From Bacteroidales bacterium (GTDB lineage Bacteria; Bacteroidota; Bacteroidia; Bacteroidales; VadinHA17), in the NCBI GenBank assembly GCA_029210565.1, contig JARGFQ010000003.1:186001-250000 (forward strand): a DNA stretch of 64,000 bases, in the 5' to 3' direction. The notes beneath the pieces are model-generated. The model did not search any database. It saw nothing but the letters and a program-made list of their open reading frames with translations, and had not been told where the DNA came from. Below, piece by piece: positions 1-8,559 of this stretch (the stretch's first letter is position 1; each line of letters opens with the position of its first letter). The position numbers and the translations under genes are program-made.

Positions 1-37
1 GCCCTGAAAGTAATTATCTTCGTATTTTGTACGACCA

Positions 38-1402
38 GTGTATGCCGTTGTTGACATAGAGACTACCGGGGGAAGCGCCAGGCTGGAGAGGATAACCGAG
101 ATTGCCATCTATCTCCATGACGGCAAACGTATTATTGAAGAGTACGGTACGCTTATCAACCCGGAGCGCACGATTCCCTATTTCATCACCTCGCTGACAG
201 GCATCACCAACGAGATGGTGGAAGATGCCCCGAAGTTTTACGAAGTGGCAAAAAAAATAGTAGAGATGACCGATGGTGCCGTTTTAGTAGCTCACAATGC
301 CCGGTTCGACTATTCGTTCATCAGGCAGGAGTTCGGCATGCTGGGTTACAAGTTCAAGAGGCCCCTGCTCGACACTGTCGCACTCAGCAGGAAGCTCCTC
401 CCCGGTCACAAATCCTACAGCCTGGGGAAACTGTGCGGTGATCTTGGCATTGAGATCAATGGCCGTCACCGGGCCTCCGGAGATGCACTTGCTACCGTCC
501 GGCTGCTGGAGATGCTTCTCGAGAGAGACAGTGCTCTCAAGTCGGGCAGCCTGATCAAAAACCGGAAGGCTTCAAAGCTCCATCCTGCTCTTGACCCGGC
601 CAGGCTGGAGGAGATACCCGAAGAACCCGGCGTCTATTATTTTTACAATGAGGAGGGTGATGTCATCTATGTCGGGAAGAGCTGCAACCTCTTTCAGAGG
701 GTTAACACGCACCTCTCAAACAACACCTCTGCCCGTGCCATGGAGATGCGCTCCATGATCGCCGACATCACCTGGGAGGCAACCGGCAGTGAGCTGATAG
801 CATTGCTGCTTGAGTCGGCAGAGATAAAAAAGAAAAAACCGCTGTTTAACAGGGCCCAGCGCCGTACCGGATACACATGGGGCATATACAGTTTCACCGA
901 CGGCAGCGGATACATATGCTTTGAATACCGCAGGGTGACCGGTGATGCCGTACCCCTGTCCCTCTTCTCTTCGCGTGACAATGTCAGGGGTAAGCTTGAG
1001 CAGATGATATCAAGGTATGAACTGTGCCAGAAGCTGAGCGGCCTTTATGATACCGACGGCCCCTGCTTCCACCGCCAGGTGAGCCTCTGCAGAGGGGCAT
1101 GCTGCGGAGAGGAGAAACCGGCAGAGTACAACGAGAGAGCCATGATGGCACTTGATGAATTCATATTCAGGGAACGCAATTTCTTTATCATCGACCGCGG
1201 CCGCGACATCGAAGAACGGTCAGCCGTGAAGATACTCAACGGCAAATATGCAGGTTACGGATACTTTAACATAAATGAGGTGGGATTCGGGCTGGAGGCG
1301 GTGCATGACTGCATCACGAAAGCTCCTGATAACAGGGACATACAGGTGATAATAAAAAGCTGGCTGAAAAATCACCGTGTAGAAAGGATCATAGATTTCT
1401 GA
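38..1402 (+). CDS. DnaQ-like exonuclease fused to GIY-YIG nuclease with UvrC-like tail
   Basis: 454-residue two-domain nuclease. Residues 1-165 are a DEDDh 3'-5' exonuclease of the DNA polymerase III epsilon type: D6/E8 in VVDIETTG, D91 in AHNARFD, H144 and D149 in HRASGD. Residues about 194-280 are a GIY-YIG endonuclease domain (GVYYFY, then YVGKS), as in UvrC and Cho. A Cys-rich stretch near residue 345 (GPCFHRQVSLCRGACC) resembles the UvrC segment that follows its GIY-YIG domain. The start is GTG at 38; the frame is closed by TAA at 11-13, so no longer start exists. Such fusions are known in other bacteria, and a role in DNA repair is inferred. It lacks the UvrC C-terminal nuclease half, so it could act like Cho, making one incision and perhaps trimming the product. 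Confidence 0.88.
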   Translation: MYAVVDIETTGGSARLERITEIAIYLHDGKRIIEEYGTLINPERTIPYFITSLTGITNEMVEDAPKFYEVAKKIVEMTDGAVLVAHNARFDYSFIRQEFGMLGYKFKRPLLDTVALSRKLLPGHKSYSLGKLCGDLGIEINGRHRASGDALATVRLLEMLLERDSALKSGSLIKNRKASKLHPALDPARLEEIPEEPGVYYFYNEEGDVIYVGKSCNLFQRVNTHLSNNTSARAMEMRSMIADITWEATGSELIALLLESAEIKKKKPLFNRAQRRTGYTWGIYSFTDGSGYICFEYRRVTGDAVPLSLFSSRDNVRGKLEQMISRYELCQKLSGLYDTDGPCFHRQVSLCRGACCGEEKPAEYNERAMMALDEFIFRERNFFIIDRGRDIEERSAVKILNGKYAGYGYFNINEVGFGLEAVHDCITKAPDNRDIQVIIKSWLKNHRVERIIDF

Positions 1403-1429
1403 AAGGTTTAGCCTCTGCCTATTTCTTAA

Positions 1430-1437
1430 TATATTTG
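1430..1437 (+). promoter_or_regulatory. Bacteroidota-type -7 promoter element before DUF47-pit
   Basis: TATATTTG matches the Bacteroidota -7 consensus TAnnTTTG and lies 25 bp before the ATG at 1463. TTTA sits where the -33 TTTG would be. This is a sequence match only. Confidence 0.4.
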
Positions 1438-1462
1438 TCAATACCAACACAAAACAGGGCAC

Positions 1463-2113
1463 ATGTCACTATTCACCCGCACAACCAGGGAACTGACGGT
1501 CAGGATCGACGAATTCTTTGACACCATTGAGATTGGAATACTGATCTTCAAGGAGGGTGTCAAGGCTTACGTCAGGGGCGATCATAACACCTTCGGTTCC
1601 CATCTGGAAAAGATCGATGATCTTGAAGGAAAGGCTGACAAGCTTCAGAGAGCCATAGAGAATGATATGATAGTGCACTCCATTCTTCCGCATCAGAGGA
1701 GTGAGATCGTAAAGCTTCTCTGGCAGATGGATGAGATCATTGACACGGCAAAGGGGTCGCTTAATGAGTTTTACATTGAGATACCCCGCATACCTTCATT
1801 GCTGACAGAGGACTTCATTTCCCTTGCAGAGGTGTCAGCAAATGCTGCTGAGGAGCTGATGCCCGCTGCCAGGTCGTTCTTCCGGGAGCCACACCTGGTA
1901 AGGGAGAAACTGATCAAGGTCTACTTCTTTGAGCGAGAGACGGATAAGGCTGCTTTTCAGTTGAAAAAGAAGGTGTTTCATGAGATGAATGACCTCTCCC
2001 TGGCTGAGAAGGCTCACATACGGTATATCACCCACCATATTGAGAATATCTCCGATTCGGCACAGGATGCTGCCGACCTACTGGCCTCCATGGCTATTAG
2101 GCAAATGCTCTGA
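1463..2113 (+). CDS. DUF47 family PhoU-like phosphate transport regulator
   Basis: 216-residue all-helical cytoplasmic protein of the DUF47/PhoU-like family (usual length about 205-220). It begins MSLFTRTTRELTVRIDEFFDT and carries the acidic, metal-binding helices typical of PhoU folds (DDLEGKADKLQ near residue 52 and ERETDKAAFQ near 154). Its stop is 2 bases before the start of the PiT transporter, so the two are almost certainly cotranscribed. DUF47 proteins beside pit genes are thought to regulate or assist the transporter. The partner is inferred from adjacency. Confidence 0.9.
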   Translation: MSLFTRTTRELTVRIDEFFDTIEIGILIFKEGVKAYVRGDHNTFGSHLEKIDDLEGKADKLQRAIENDMIVHSILPHQRSEIVKLLWQMDEIIDTAKGSLNEFYIEIPRIPSLLTEDFISLAEVSANAAEELMPAARSFFREPHLVREKLIKVYFFERETDKAAFQLKKKVFHEMNDLSLAEKAHIRYITHHIENISDSAQDAADLLASMAIRQML

Positions 2114-2115
2114 TC

Positions 2116-3315
2116 ATGATATTCCTCTTCCTGACCAGCGGACTCTTCCTGGGCTGGACCCTTGGTGCCAATGATGCAGCCAATATCTTCGGCTCAGCCG
2201 TTGGCTCGCGTCTGGTATCTTTTACCAGGGCCGCAATCATAGCATCCGTCTTCGTTATTCTTGGGGCAGTACTGCAGGGCGACGGTGCCTCGGAGACACT
2301 GGGACGTCTGGGATCGGTGAATGCCATGGGCGGAGCCTTCACCGTTGCCCTGGCAGCCGGACTGACAGTCTATTTCATGACAAGGGCCGGTCTGCCCGTC
2401 TCCACCACCCAGGCGATCGTGGGAGCCATTATCGGATGGGATTTCTTTACCAACAATGCTGTTGACACAAAGGCACTTACACAGATAGTAACCACATGGG
2501 TTACAGGCCCGCTTCTGGGGGCAATCTTTGCCTTCGGACTCTACCACCTGGTGAAGATCACCAGGAAAAGAATAAGGATACACCTGGTCCGGTATGAAGC
2601 CTATCTGAGAGGCGGACTGCTGATAGCCGGCGCCTTCGGAGCCTACAGCCTCGGTGCAAACAACATCGCCAATGTCATGGGGGTCTTCGTTCCAAGTGTC
2701 CCGCTGGAGGAGACCGGCTTCGGCCTCTGCACACTCACAGGGGCACAACAGCTTTTCTTCCTTGGCGGGCTGGCTATCGCTGCAGGGGTGGCAACCTACT
2801 CCAGGAAAGTGATGCAGACGGTGGGCGCCAACCTTCTGGAGCTCTCATCTGAAGCAGCATTCGTGGTTGTGATGTCACAGGCGCTCGTGCTCTTCATATT
2901 TTCATCATCGGCACTCTCAGGATTGATGGTAAGGGCAGGCCTGCCACCGATACCACTGGTGCCAGTCTCAAGCACACAGGTGGTAGTGGGATCTGTTATC
3001 GGGATAGGCCTCTACAAGGGCATCAGAAACATCAACCTAAAACTGCTCGGCAGCATTGCGTCAGGCTGGATCACCACACCGGTGGCGGCAGGATTACTCA
3101 CCTTCTTTCTCCTCTTTTTCGTAAAAAACCTTTTTGGCATTGATGTCGGCCACTCCGTCAACCCTCCCGCCGCGGGCATCGGTGAACCGAGCACGGCTCT
3201 CATCATCAAATATGCCATAGTGATCTTACTCGTCCTCATCTCTGCATACCTCGTCTGGCTTGTACTGGCAGATAAGAGAAAGAGCGACCGGATCAACAGG
3301 AAATTCTACGATTAA
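2116..3315 (+). CDS. PiT family inorganic phosphate permease
   Basis: 399-residue inner-membrane protein of the PHO4/PiT family, which imports phosphate (often as a metal-phosphate complex) using the proton or sodium gradient. The two inverted family signatures are visible: GANDAANIFGSAVGSR near residue 17 and GANNIANVMG near residue 182, each followed by the conserved PVSTTQAIVG / PVSSTQVVVG segment. About ten hydrophobic segments are present, with a basic cytoplasmic C-terminus (DKRKSDRINRK). It is the second gene of the DUF47-pit pair. There is no sign of pstSCAB in the window, so this would be the low-affinity route. Confidence 0.93.
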   Translation: MIFLFLTSGLFLGWTLGANDAANIFGSAVGSRLVSFTRAAIIASVFVILGAVLQGDGASETLGRLGSVNAMGGAFTVALAAGLTVYFMTRAGLPVSTTQAIVGAIIGWDFFTNNAVDTKALTQIVTTWVTGPLLGAIFAFGLYHLVKITRKRIRIHLVRYEAYLRGGLLIAGAFGAYSLGANNIANVMGVFVPSVPLEETGFGLCTLTGAQQLFFLGGLAIAAGVATYSRKVMQTVGANLLELSSEAAFVVVMSQALVLFIFSSSALSGLMVRAGLPPIPLVPVSSTQVVVGSVIGIGLYKGIRNINLKLLGSIASGWITTPVAAGLLTFFLLFFVKNLFGIDVGHSVNPPAAGIGEPSTALIIKYAIVILLVLISAYLVWLVLADKRKSDRINRKFYD

Positions 3316-3356
3316 GAATCGGCGGCAGAGCCGGAACGAATGTTTCAATGACCGGG

Positions 3357-4820
3357 CTAAACCTCCAGCTGATTGGTACTACCCTGTATCTGAAGCACCT
3401 GTGTGTTTCCGCCCTCTGACAGGTCGGGAACAAAAGGTTTGTTTGCCTCCCATGCCCCGCATGTGAAGTCAGGCACCTCAATGGAAGAGGACCTGTTGGC
3501 CACTGACCACTCGCTCAGGGGGGTGACTGCGCTCCAGAGGGCAGCATCATATACATCCTGGTCAAGCGGCAGGCCGTTGCGGAGGCAGTCGATCAGTCTC
3601 CAGTCCATGATGAAATCCATTCCCCCGTGTCCGCCTATCGCTTTTGCCATTTCTCCCACCCTCCTGACAATGGCCGGAGTGTACTGCTCTTCCAGGGCTT
3701 TGTACTCTTCCGCCGGCAGCCATGAATGGCCAAGAGCTATCTTCGCCGGTGAGGGCCATTTCCTGGCAGCTCCTTTGGTGCCGCTCACCAGGTGGATCCG
3801 TGAGTATGGCCTGGGGCTGGAGACATCATGCTGTATCATGATGGTCCTGCCCGAGAGGCTCCTGATCAGTGTGGTATTCATGTTGCCACGGTACTTCTTT
3901 TCAGCGAAGGGAGCATAGAAGGGATCTTCACCTGCCAGCTGGGCAAGATCCGGTGCCATGGAGAAATCATTTGTCGACATGGACGTAAGATAATCCATCC
4001 TGTCACCCCTGTTGATATTCATTACCTGGCACAGGGGTCCCAGGCCGTGGGTAGGATAAAGATTACCGTTCCTGACATTCTCCTTCAGGCGCCACATGTC
4101 GGCATATCCGTTCTTGTCGTAGGTGAAGTCCCACCGGAGGTCATGGATGTAGGCCCCCTCACCGTGGACGATGTCACCAAAGAGGCCCTGCCTTGTCATG
4201 TTCAGAGTGAGTAGTTCAAAGAAATCGTAACAGCAGTTTTCCAACTGCATACAGTGCATCTTCGTCCTTTCAGAGGTCTCCACCAGTTGCCAGCACTCAT
4301 CTATTGTTTTTGCTGCCGGCACCTCCACTGCCACATGCTTCCCGGCCTCCATGGCGTACACTGCCATGGGAGTGTGCCATGCCCAGGGCGTACATATATA
4401 AACCATGTCTATATCAGGGTCATCGCACAGTCCCCTCCATGCCTCATCGTTGCCGCCAAAAGCCTTTGCCTGTGGCAGTCCGAACCTGGAAATCATCGAC
4501 TGCATTTTGTCAACCCTGTCGGAGTACTTGTCACACAGCGCTGCTATCTCAACTCCTTCGATGTGAGCCATACGTTCAACAGCCCCGGGACCCCTCATCC
4601 CCAATCCTATGAACCCGATGCGTACATTTTCAAGGGTCAGCGCACCGTAACCGCACATGTTAAACAGCTGTGAATGTATTGCGGCAGCGGCGGCCCGTAC
4701 TTCAGGCATCAGCTCGCTGCTTTCTTCCCGGCGTGAGCATGATACGCCGGTGCCGGCCGTGATGGCACCTGCCCCGGCCACAGCAGCAGTGCGAAGGAAA
4801 TTCCGTCGGTTGGTCTTCAT
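3357..4820 (-). CDS. Tat-exported GH109-type Gfo/Idh/MocA enzyme (alpha-N-acetylgalactosaminidase-like)
   Basis: 487 residues. The N-terminus has a twin-arginine signal (NRRNFLRTAAVAGAGA) followed by a cysteine (VSCSRR), so the protein is probably exported folded, perhaps as a lipoprotein. The Rossmann dinucleotide-binding motif is GFIGLGMRGPGAVERM near residue 69, followed by ALCDKYSDR. The stretch QLENCCYDFFELLTLNM and GEGAYIHDLRWDF are hallmarks of glycoside hydrolase family 109, which cleaves alpha-GalNAc by an NAD-dependent redox mechanism. Tight binding of NAD explains Tat export. It stands alone between convergent pit and a small membrane gene. The exact sugar is not certain: related Gfo/Idh/MocA proteins act on other glycans. 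Confidence 0.85.
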   Translation of the reverse strand: MKTNRRNFLRTAAVAGAGAITAGTGVSCSRREESSELMPEVRAAAAAIHSQLFNMCGYGALTLENVRIGFIGLGMRGPGAVERMAHIEGVEIAALCDKYSDRVDKMQSMISRFGLPQAKAFGGNDEAWRGLCDDPDIDMVYICTPWAWHTPMAVYAMEAGKHVAVEVPAAKTIDECWQLVETSERTKMHCMQLENCCYDFFELLTLNMTRQGLFGDIVHGEGAYIHDLRWDFTYDKNGYADMWRLKENVRNGNLYPTHGLGPLCQVMNINRGDRMDYLTSMSTNDFSMAPDLAQLAGEDPFYAPFAEKKYRGNMNTTLIRSLSGRTIMIQHDVSSPRPYSRIHLVSGTKGAARKWPSPAKIALGHSWLPAEEYKALEEQYTPAIVRRVGEMAKAIGGHGGMDFIMDWRLIDCLRNGLPLDQDVYDAALWSAVTPLSEWSVANRSSSIEVPDFTCGAWEANKPFVPDLSEGGNTQVLQIQGSTNQLEV

Positions 4821-4894
4821 GGTTATCAGGTTAGTTTGTCTGTTGTATTATGTATGCAATATACGAACTTCCTGATAAAGGTGAGAAGCCTGTC

Positions 4895-5128
4895 TCACTC
4901 CTCCTGCTGCTCTTTTTTCTTTCCCTTTTTTCGTATCAGGTCTCCTATGACGGAGCCGGCCAGGAAGCCGAGCACGGCTCCCCACGGAACCATCAGGTAC
5001 CAATTTGACTTGATGGCACAGGTGCCTGAAAGGCAACCCACATATTTCCAGTAGATGAAGCCACCAAAGGCACCGGCAGCGGCGCCGGCAATCTCAGGGA
5101 GATATCTCTTAAGAAAGGATCTGTTCAT
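4895..5128 (-). CDS. Small two-helix membrane protein, DUF6132-like
   Basis: 77 residues starting MNRSFLKRYLPEI. It has two predicted membrane helices (about 11-30 and 45-65) separated by a short loop with the pair CLSGTC, and ends in a charged tail (RKKGKKKEQQEE). The pattern resembles the small Bacteroidota family DUF6132; that assignment is from memory of the pattern. The ATG at 5128 overlaps the glycosyltransferase stop as ATGA, which favours it over the GTG two codons upstream (5134) and suggests translational coupling. No function is known. Confidence 0.65.
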   Translation of the reverse strand: MNRSFLKRYLPEIAGAAAGAFGGFIYWKYVGCLSGTCAIKSNWYLMVPWGAVLGFLAGSVIGDLIRKKGKKKEQQEE

Positions 5129-6255
5129 GTGCACTCTTTTGTTTCAGTAACGCTTCGGAAGAACTCTTGTTCTTTCAGCTTCTCTTTTCCCCAGTTAAGT
5201 TCACTGCGGGCTGCCCTGGCCTTCTCCTTCAGCTTCTGCAGCAGAGCGCGGTCATCCCTCAGTTTCTCCAGCACCTCTGCAATGGCCTCGGGCGAAACCT
5301 CGTCAAGCATAACTCCGCAACCATATTGCCGGATCAATGCTGAGACCTCAGGCAGTGGAGAGGCAATGGCAGGTATGCCAGCTGCAATATAATCAAAAAG
5401 CTTGTTGGGCAGGCTGTAGCGCTGGTTTGTGCAGGTGTCGGTATCCAGGGTGAGTCCTGCATCGCAGCCGAGTGTGTATCTCATCATCTCCTCCCAGGGC
5501 ATCATGGGGAGGAAGATGATCCTGCCGGCAGCAGGACTGTCAACGGCACGCTGCCGTATCTTCCCGATAATATCTCCCGAACCGGTTATCACCAGCCGTA
5601 CTCTCTCAACGAGGGACATCGCATCTATCAGCTCTTCCGCCCCTCTGCCCTCATTGATGCCCGAGCCCTGGTATACAAACAGCATCTCATCATCGCTTAC
5701 AGAAAGTATACTCCTGGCATGCGGCACGAGATGAGCCACTGATGGAGCCACATTCCTGACGACCAACGGGTTGGATCCGTACTCGCTGCGGTAGAGCTCC
5801 GCAATGGAGTCGCTAACAGTGATCATATGCCTGACGTGAGGGAGTATCAGCCTCTCGGCCGCTTTCCAGAGCCGGTGCCGGAGCTTTCTCGCGGCAAGCC
5901 CGTGCTGACCTGTAAAATACTCGTGTGCATCATAGACCAGCGTTTTCCTGAAGAGCCGCGCCACGGCATAACAGGGAACGAGCGTATCAAGGTCGCAGGA
6001 GACGCACAGATCGAATCGTCTAACCAGCAGGTGAATCAGAAGTATGAAATTAAAGGTGAGGTACATGCCAGGACCTCTCCTGAAGGGCACCCTGATCCTG
6101 AACACCTTTATGCCGGGGAAGCGGGCGGGCAGGGAGTTGTCTCTCCTTCTCCCTATGACCGTCACATCACAACCCATCTCAGCCAGCAGGGATGCCTGTT
6201 TCTGCACTCTCATGTCAGTAGCCAGGTCACTGATGACTGCAATCAATACTCTCAT
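5125..6255 (-). CDS. Glycosyltransferase family 4 (group 1)
   Basis: 376-residue GT-B fold glycosyltransferase. The N-terminal acceptor domain starts MRVLIAVISDLATDMRVQKQAS, a common GT4 beginning; the middle has YDAHEYFTGQHG and the C-terminal donor domain has FVYQGSGINEGRGAEELIDAM and LPNKLFDYIAAGIPAIAS, the nucleotide-sugar binding region with the E/D-x7-E-like helix. It probably adds a sugar to a surface glycan or lipid. It is divergent from a second GT4-like gene at 6360 and translationally coupled to the small membrane protein downstream. Donor and acceptor cannot be read from sequence. Confidence 0.87.
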   Translation of the reverse strand: MRVLIAVISDLATDMRVQKQASLLAEMGCDVTVIGRRRDNSLPARFPGIKVFRIRVPFRRGPGMYLTFNFILLIHLLVRRFDLCVSCDLDTLVPCYAVARLFRKTLVYDAHEYFTGQHGLAARKLRHRLWKAAERLILPHVRHMITVSDSIAELYRSEYGSNPLVVRNVAPSVAHLVPHARSILSVSDDEMLFVYQGSGINEGRGAEELIDAMSLVERVRLVITGSGDIIGKIRQRAVDSPAAGRIIFLPMMPWEEMMRYTLGCDAGLTLDTDTCTNQRYSLPNKLFDYIAAGIPAIASPLPEVSALIRQYGCGVMLDEVSPEAIAEVLEKLRDDRALLQKLKEKARAARSELNWGKEKLKEQEFFRSVTETKECT

Positions 6256-6359
6256 TGATACCCTCTTCTGTTCGAAAGCATTTCACCCTCCGATGCAACG
6301 CGGGATGAAAGATACAAAAGATTTTTTTAGCTATGTTTGTGAACTGGCTTTACACTCTT

Positions 6360-7508
6360 ATGAACCGCACATCCTACAGCAAAATAATCCATCTCGTAAG
6401 CTTCAACATACCCTATCCGCCTGACTACGGCGGTGTGATGGATGTCTTTTACAAGATCACAGCCCTGAAGGAACAGGGCGTCGGTATCATACTCCACAGT
6501 TTCAGCTACGGGCGCGGCCGGTCGAGAACACTGGAGCGTGAGTGCCTCAGGGTTTATTATTACCGTCGCGACCTGAACCTCTTTCATCTTTTCCGGAATG
6601 ATCCCTTCATCGTTCTCTCACGCAGCTGCAGGTCACTGCTTGAGAATCTTCTTTCCGATACCAATCCGATCATTTTTGAGGGACTGCATACCACCCGTTT
6701 TCTCAATCACCCCGCCCTCGAGGGCCGGATGAAGATGGTCAGGACACACAATATTGAACACCTCTATTATTACAATCTTGCGGCTAATGAAAAGAATCCC
6801 TTCCGCAGACTTTTCTTCTGCAGGGAGGCAGCCAGGCTCGAGAGATATGAGTCTGTTCTGTCTGGTGCATCGTTATTGCTGACGATCTCTCCCGGCGACA
6901 CCGAGTATTTTCAGTCGAAGTACGGTAAAACCCTCTTCGTGGGTCCGTTCCATCCCGGGAACGGGTGCGTGACCACCGACGGGAAAGGCGAATTTGTACT
7001 GATGCACGGAGACTTTTCCACTGCCGAGAACAATGCTGGAGCACTGTACATACTACGGGAAATAGCCCCGAAACTGAAGCACAAAATTGTTGTAGCAGGT
7101 AAAAGGCCGTCGGAAGAGCTAAACCATGCCGCATCCAGTCTCAGTAATGTCAGATTGGTTCCCAACCCTTCCGTGGCGAAGATGAATGAGCTTATAGCCA
7201 ATGCGCAGGTTTGTCTGCTGAATGCCTCTCAACCGTCAGGCATGAAGCTGAAGCTTATCAACGCACTCTGTTCGGGACGTCATGTGGTGGCATCACGGGC
7301 GGTGGTCTCCGGTACCAGTCTCGGGAGCCTCTGCAGTACAGTTTCCAGCCAGGATGACTGGGTTACACTGACGGACAGACTCATGCATGAGGATTTCACC
7401 CCTGAGATGCGGGAAGAGAGAAACCGTATTCTTGCCGGCGTGGCAGACAACAGGTCAAATGCAGTTAAGATCATAGAATCTGTCAACCACTACGGACGGA
7501 GAGTATGA
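6360..7508 (+). CDS. Glycosyltransferase, GT4-like
   Basis: About 382 residues. The fold begins at KIIHLVSFNIPYPPDYGGVMD, the glycine-rich loop and first strand of a GT4-type GT-B enzyme. The start at ATG 6360 leaves eight residues before that strand; an upstream ATG at 6333 would add nine more (MFVNWLYTL) and is possible. The C-terminal half has FVLMHGDFSTAENNAGALYIL, VVAGKRPSEEL and GMKLKLINALCSGRHVVAS, matching the donor-binding domain. It is divergent from the GT4 gene at 5125-6255, with about 100 bp between them for both promoters. Likely role is surface polysaccharide or glycolipid assembly; the substrate is unknown. Confidence 0.82.
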   Translation: MNRTSYSKIIHLVSFNIPYPPDYGGVMDVFYKITALKEQGVGIILHSFSYGRGRSRTLERECLRVYYYRRDLNLFHLFRNDPFIVLSRSCRSLLENLLSDTNPIIFEGLHTTRFLNHPALEGRMKMVRTHNIEHLYYYNLAANEKNPFRRLFFCREAARLERYESVLSGASLLLTISPGDTEYFQSKYGKTLFVGPFHPGNGCVTTDGKGEFVLMHGDFSTAENNAGALYILREIAPKLKHKIVVAGKRPSEELNHAASSLSNVRLVPNPSVAKMNELIANAQVCLLNASQPSGMKLKLINALCSGRHVVASRAVVSGTSLGSLCSTVSSQDDWVTLTDRLMHEDFTPEMREERNRILAGVADNRSNAVKIIESVNHYGRRV

Positions 7509-7521
7509 ATCACGCTTTTAT

Positions 7522-8559
7522 TTACCGGTATATCTTCCGCCTGTTCAGCTCACGGCGGTACTCCGCAGCATACCTGTTATGCTCAGCAAGCGTTCGCGAG
7601 AAATGATGAAAACCCGATCCGTCAGGTTTGGCGACAAAATAGAGAAAGTCGTGCTTCTCGGCATTGAGCACTGCCTCAAGTCCTGCCCGTGACGGACAGC
7701 GTATCGGACCCGGGGGCAGTCCCTTGTTCCTGTAAGTGTTATATGGAGAATCAACCTCAAGGTGACGTTTTAGTATACGCCTCAGCGTGAAGTCATTGAC
7801 GGCAAATTTCACCGTAGGGTCAGCCTGCAGGGGTATACCGAGACACAACCTGTTGAGGTAAACACCAGCTATACGCGGTTTCTCATCTGCCCTTGACGCC
7901 TCCTCATCTACTATGGAGGCCAGCACCGAGACTTCTGTCGGGGTAAGGCCGACAGCCTCTGCCAGTGCTCTGTTCTCACCGTCCCAGAAGGTTTTGTACT
8001 CTTTCAGCATGCGCCGGTAAAAACCTTTCGCATCAATTGACCAGTAGAGTTCATAGGTGTCAGGGATAAACAGGGAAATGACCGTTTCGCGGCTGAAGCC
8101 ATCGGACAGATAGTTGCTCTCATCCGCCAGGAAGGCTGCCAGGGAAGCAGAGTCGGCCTCTATCTGCCCTCCCACCTTGCCTGCCAGCTCTTCAACAGTA
8201 CGTATGTTGTTGAAGGTGACGTTCACCGGAGACTGTCGCCCTGAAGTGAGCATATTCAGAAGCTGATTGCTGTTCATCCCCGGTTCTATCAGATATGACC
8301 CCGGCCTGACTGCGCGGGCGGAGGATTTAAGCCGTGAGGTGATGGACAGCTTTCGTTTGCTTAGTAAAATATCCTTTTTAGTCAGGATGGCTGTAAGATC
8401 GTCGGAACTCGATCCTGTGGGTATATTTATTCTCACCTCCGATTCCGCTTTCACATTATCCGTAAAAGCCGCAAGCCAGACGAAGATGACCGCAGCAATG
8501 GCAAAGGCGGCAAAAATCAGAAACAGTTTCAACAGTATTCTTTTCATTCTCTTTCCCAT
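7522..8559 (-). CDS. mltG: Endolytic murein transglycosylase MltG
   Basis: 345 residues: one N-terminal membrane helix (LLKLFLIFAAFAIAAVIFVWL), then a LysM-like region and the YceG catalytic domain. The catalytic glutamate motif is seen in VLASIVDEEASRADE, and the conserved LQADPTVKFA and YNTYRNKGLPPGPI segments are present. MltG cuts nascent glycan strands and sets their length during peptidoglycan synthesis. The ATG at 8559 overlaps the cls stop as TGATG, so the genes are coupled; an upstream in-frame start at 8628 would lie inside cls and add a poorly conserved N-terminus. Confidence 0.92.
   Translation of the reverse strand: MGKRMKRILLKLFLIFAAFAIAAVIFVWLAAFTDNVKAESEVRINIPTGSSSDDLTAILTKKDILLSKRKLSITSRLKSSARAVRPGSYLIEPGMNSNQLLNMLTSGRQSPVNVTFNNIRTVEELAGKVGGQIEADSASLAAFLADESNYLSDGFSRETVISLFIPDTYELYWSIDAKGFYRRMLKEYKTFWDGENRALAEAVGLTPTEVSVLASIVDEEASRADEKPRIAGVYLNRLCLGIPLQADPTVKFAVNDFTLRRILKRHLEVDSPYNTYRNKGLPPGPIRCPSRAGLEAVLNAEKHDFLYFVAKPDGSGFHHFSRTLAEHNRYAAEYRRELNRRKIYR

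Noticed and set aside
2194..2748. Long open frame on the minus strand inside pit
   Set aside because: It lies fully opposite the PiT permease, has no family motif, and its composition is that of a shadow of a membrane protein gene.
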